Assembly: GCA_028564705.1 (NCBI GenBank)
Contig: JAPXFQ010002669.1
Coordinates: 1,178,001 to 1,242,000 of the forward strand
DNA from: Apricaphanius iberus
Taxonomy: Eukaryota > Chordata > Actinopteri > Cyprinodontiformes > Aphaniidae
Length of the DNA: 64,000 nucleotides
Direction: 5' to 3'
This document shows positions 62,260 through 64,000 of this stretch, piece after piece. Numbering within the stretch: the stretch's first letter is position 1; every line of letters begins with the position of its first letter. The translations under genes were made by a program, and so were the position numbers. The notes under the pieces are model-generated. The model was not told the origin of the DNA and ran no database searches. It saw only the letters and a program-made list of their open reading frames with translations.

Positions 62260-62580
62260 CTTCAATGCAATTCTATTTATTCATATGGCACTGATTCACG
62301 ACAGATGTCATCTCAAGACTTTACAAGTCATTTCAATTCCATCATGCATACATTCTAACGAGTTTAAACGTTTTCTATTTAAGGAATCCCAGCAGATTGC
62401 ATTGAGTCACTGACTTCTAGTTGTGGACCCGTTGATGAAGACTCCAACCACAGCAATTCCTCATACTGAGCAAGCATGAAGCGACAGTGGAGAGGAAAAA
62501 CTCCCCTTTAACAGGAAGAAACCTCCAGCAGAACCTGGATCAATACGAGCGGTCATCTGCCACGACAGTCTGGGGGTTTG
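62255..62580 (+). repeat. teleost interspersed repeat, copy 2
   Basis: Runs parallel to 43025..43350 but extends further right with AGGAAGAAACCTCCAGCAGA and ACCTGGATCAATACGAG. The shared part is roughly 300 bases. Copy 1 is cut at an (AT)n run where copy 2 goes on. Confidence 0.7.
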
Positions 62581-62599
62581 AGAAGACAGAGAAGAGACA

Positions 62600-64000
62600 C
62601 AGAGCAAAAAGAACTGATGTAAGAGTGCTATCTATTTGAAAAAGAAACATTTATACAAGTAATGCAAAAATAGGTAATAAATGGTTCAATAAATAGAAGT
62701 CGGGGACTCGTATTTTTTTATTAATTTAAAATGCCTCCCTCCAATGTCAGTGAATGTAGCTCACACAGCTTATGTCAAGTGGATGCGGCACATGCAAGCT
62801 AAAATGAAAGTTGAACATGGCAGGGGCACAATATTTCAACAATGTGAGGCTTTTTATGGACAAATACTGAAGTTGTTGTAAGTAGTATTTTCTTAGTATT
62901 TACTTATAAATTGTTCATTGGGAGGACTTGCAACATTGTTACATATTACTTCTGAAAAATTAAATGATCTAAAGGAATGCTCTAAAGAGTTCAGTTAATT
63001 TGTTGGAAGGTCATTAAAATAATACAATTACCTACATAATTGAGTTCCACATAATTTTTTTGAGTAACCCAAGCAAAATGTAAGGAGAAGCATTGTCATT
63101 CGGATCAGAGGTCACGCTAGACACTTTTTTTTGTTTACCTGTCAATTTTTTAAATAATATATCCCATAGTATTCATGTTTTATACATTTCAGAAAATGAA
63201 TACATTTCCCCTCATGTGGGCAAATCAAGGTCTTCATTCATTTGTTTACTCATTCATTCATTAATACTTAATTGTTGAGAGCTGAACGGAGAAAAACATA
63301 TACAAATAAAATCAAAGGAGTGCACTTAGTTCACCTGCTGTGGCCTGAATGGACACTCTGATAACTTCCTTCAGCTCCACATGGAATCATTTGATGGTGC
63401 CAACACAATGGAAGTAGCTATCGGCTGTCTCAAAAGTTGCTGGAAGTCGATAAATGACATAGTCAATTATTTGCATAATGTATGTGTTATTGTAATAGGA
63501 CAGGGAATTCTTTTTTTATTATAATTCTGCCAAATTATTTTTTAACCATTGATGGCAATGTGGTTTTGGTGGAACTGTTATGTTTTGCCATTCTTGTAGG
63601 TTTTCGAGATGTCGTGTGTGTTTCCTATTTGTAAGTTTGCCGTAAAAAATCAGCCTTAGAACAACAGCAGAAGGTTTTGTAACATCAGCCTTTAATTCAG
63701 AGTTTGATTCCCACTTCTGTATTTCTGCGAGTCAGTTTAGACTGAAACATGAAGACTGTTTAACGTCTGTCACAGAGAGGCACACACAGCGGACGAGGTG
63801 AGTAAGTGACTGAGGTGATGAGAGTAAAAATCGGTGATTCGTTTTGGTGTGCAGTCGTTTATGCTAGACAAATAAATGTTTACATTTACATGCAGCCCTG
63901 ATGTAGTGTAGGTAGGATCAGTCAGCAGCCCCTTCGAGCATGCACGATTCGTACGCAGTCTGGGTGCAGTGAGGTAAATATCTGCTCTGAGTGCTGCTCG
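62600..64000. other. unassigned right edge
   Basis: AT-rich sequence without a supported gene, RNA or bounded element. Confidence 0.35.

Overview
The window looks like vertebrate nuclear DNA, most likely from a teleost fish. Genes have introns with GT/AG splice sites. Much of the non-coding DNA is Tc1, hAT and PIF/Harbinger-type DNA transposons, L2-like LINE fragments, a V-SINE-like tRNA-derived SINE and long AT, TG and TTTC microsatellites. The species cannot be fixed from sequence alone, and every coordinate here was read by eye.

The host genes lie in the first 23 kb. On the minus strand, nine coding exons (3460..14189) encode most of Nop53 (GLTSCR2), a 60S ribosome-biogenesis factor. Its last C-terminal exon or exons are not found in the window. 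Two adjacent nop53 introns carry near-duplicate short segments with a C-box-like motif, a candidate pair of intron-encoded C/D snoRNAs. Pointing the other way, about 1.6 kb from the nop53 start codon to the first H3.3 start codon, are two tandem plus-strand histone H3.3 genes (CDS 15802..16557 and 19655..21835). Each has three coding exons and a candidate upstream non-coding exon. They encode the same 136-residue protein and differ at only 8 of 411 coding bases, while their introns have diverged. The set thus combines chromatin assembly (H3.3) with ribosome production (Nop53), both housekeeping functions of growing cells.

From about 23 kb to 64 kb I find no convincing host gene. This stretch is a graveyard of mobile elements: L2-like fragments (24.6-25.4, 31.1-31.4, 55.2-56.7, 57.0-57.5 and 57.6-58.5 kb), a hAT MITE with 8-bp target duplications (25.7 kb), a foldback element (27.4 kb), two short inverted-repeat elements (32.5 and 33.4 kb), a SINE (37.6-37.8 kb), an LTR-like segment (43.85-44.42 kb), an unusual GC-rich G/T-skewed block (44.6-46.35 kb), decayed Tc1, hAT and Harbinger coding relics, and microsatellites. 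One element looks young and complete: a 1610-bp Tc1-family transposon (47192..48801) with a 334-residue open DD34E transposase and 79-bp terminal repeats that match exactly. It sits inside an older hAT-like MITE.

Nothing here clearly amounts to a new multi-gene system. The points most worth checking are the snoRNA-like pair in nop53, the apparent homogenisation of the H3.3 pair, the intact Tc1 element and the unexplained GC-rich block.
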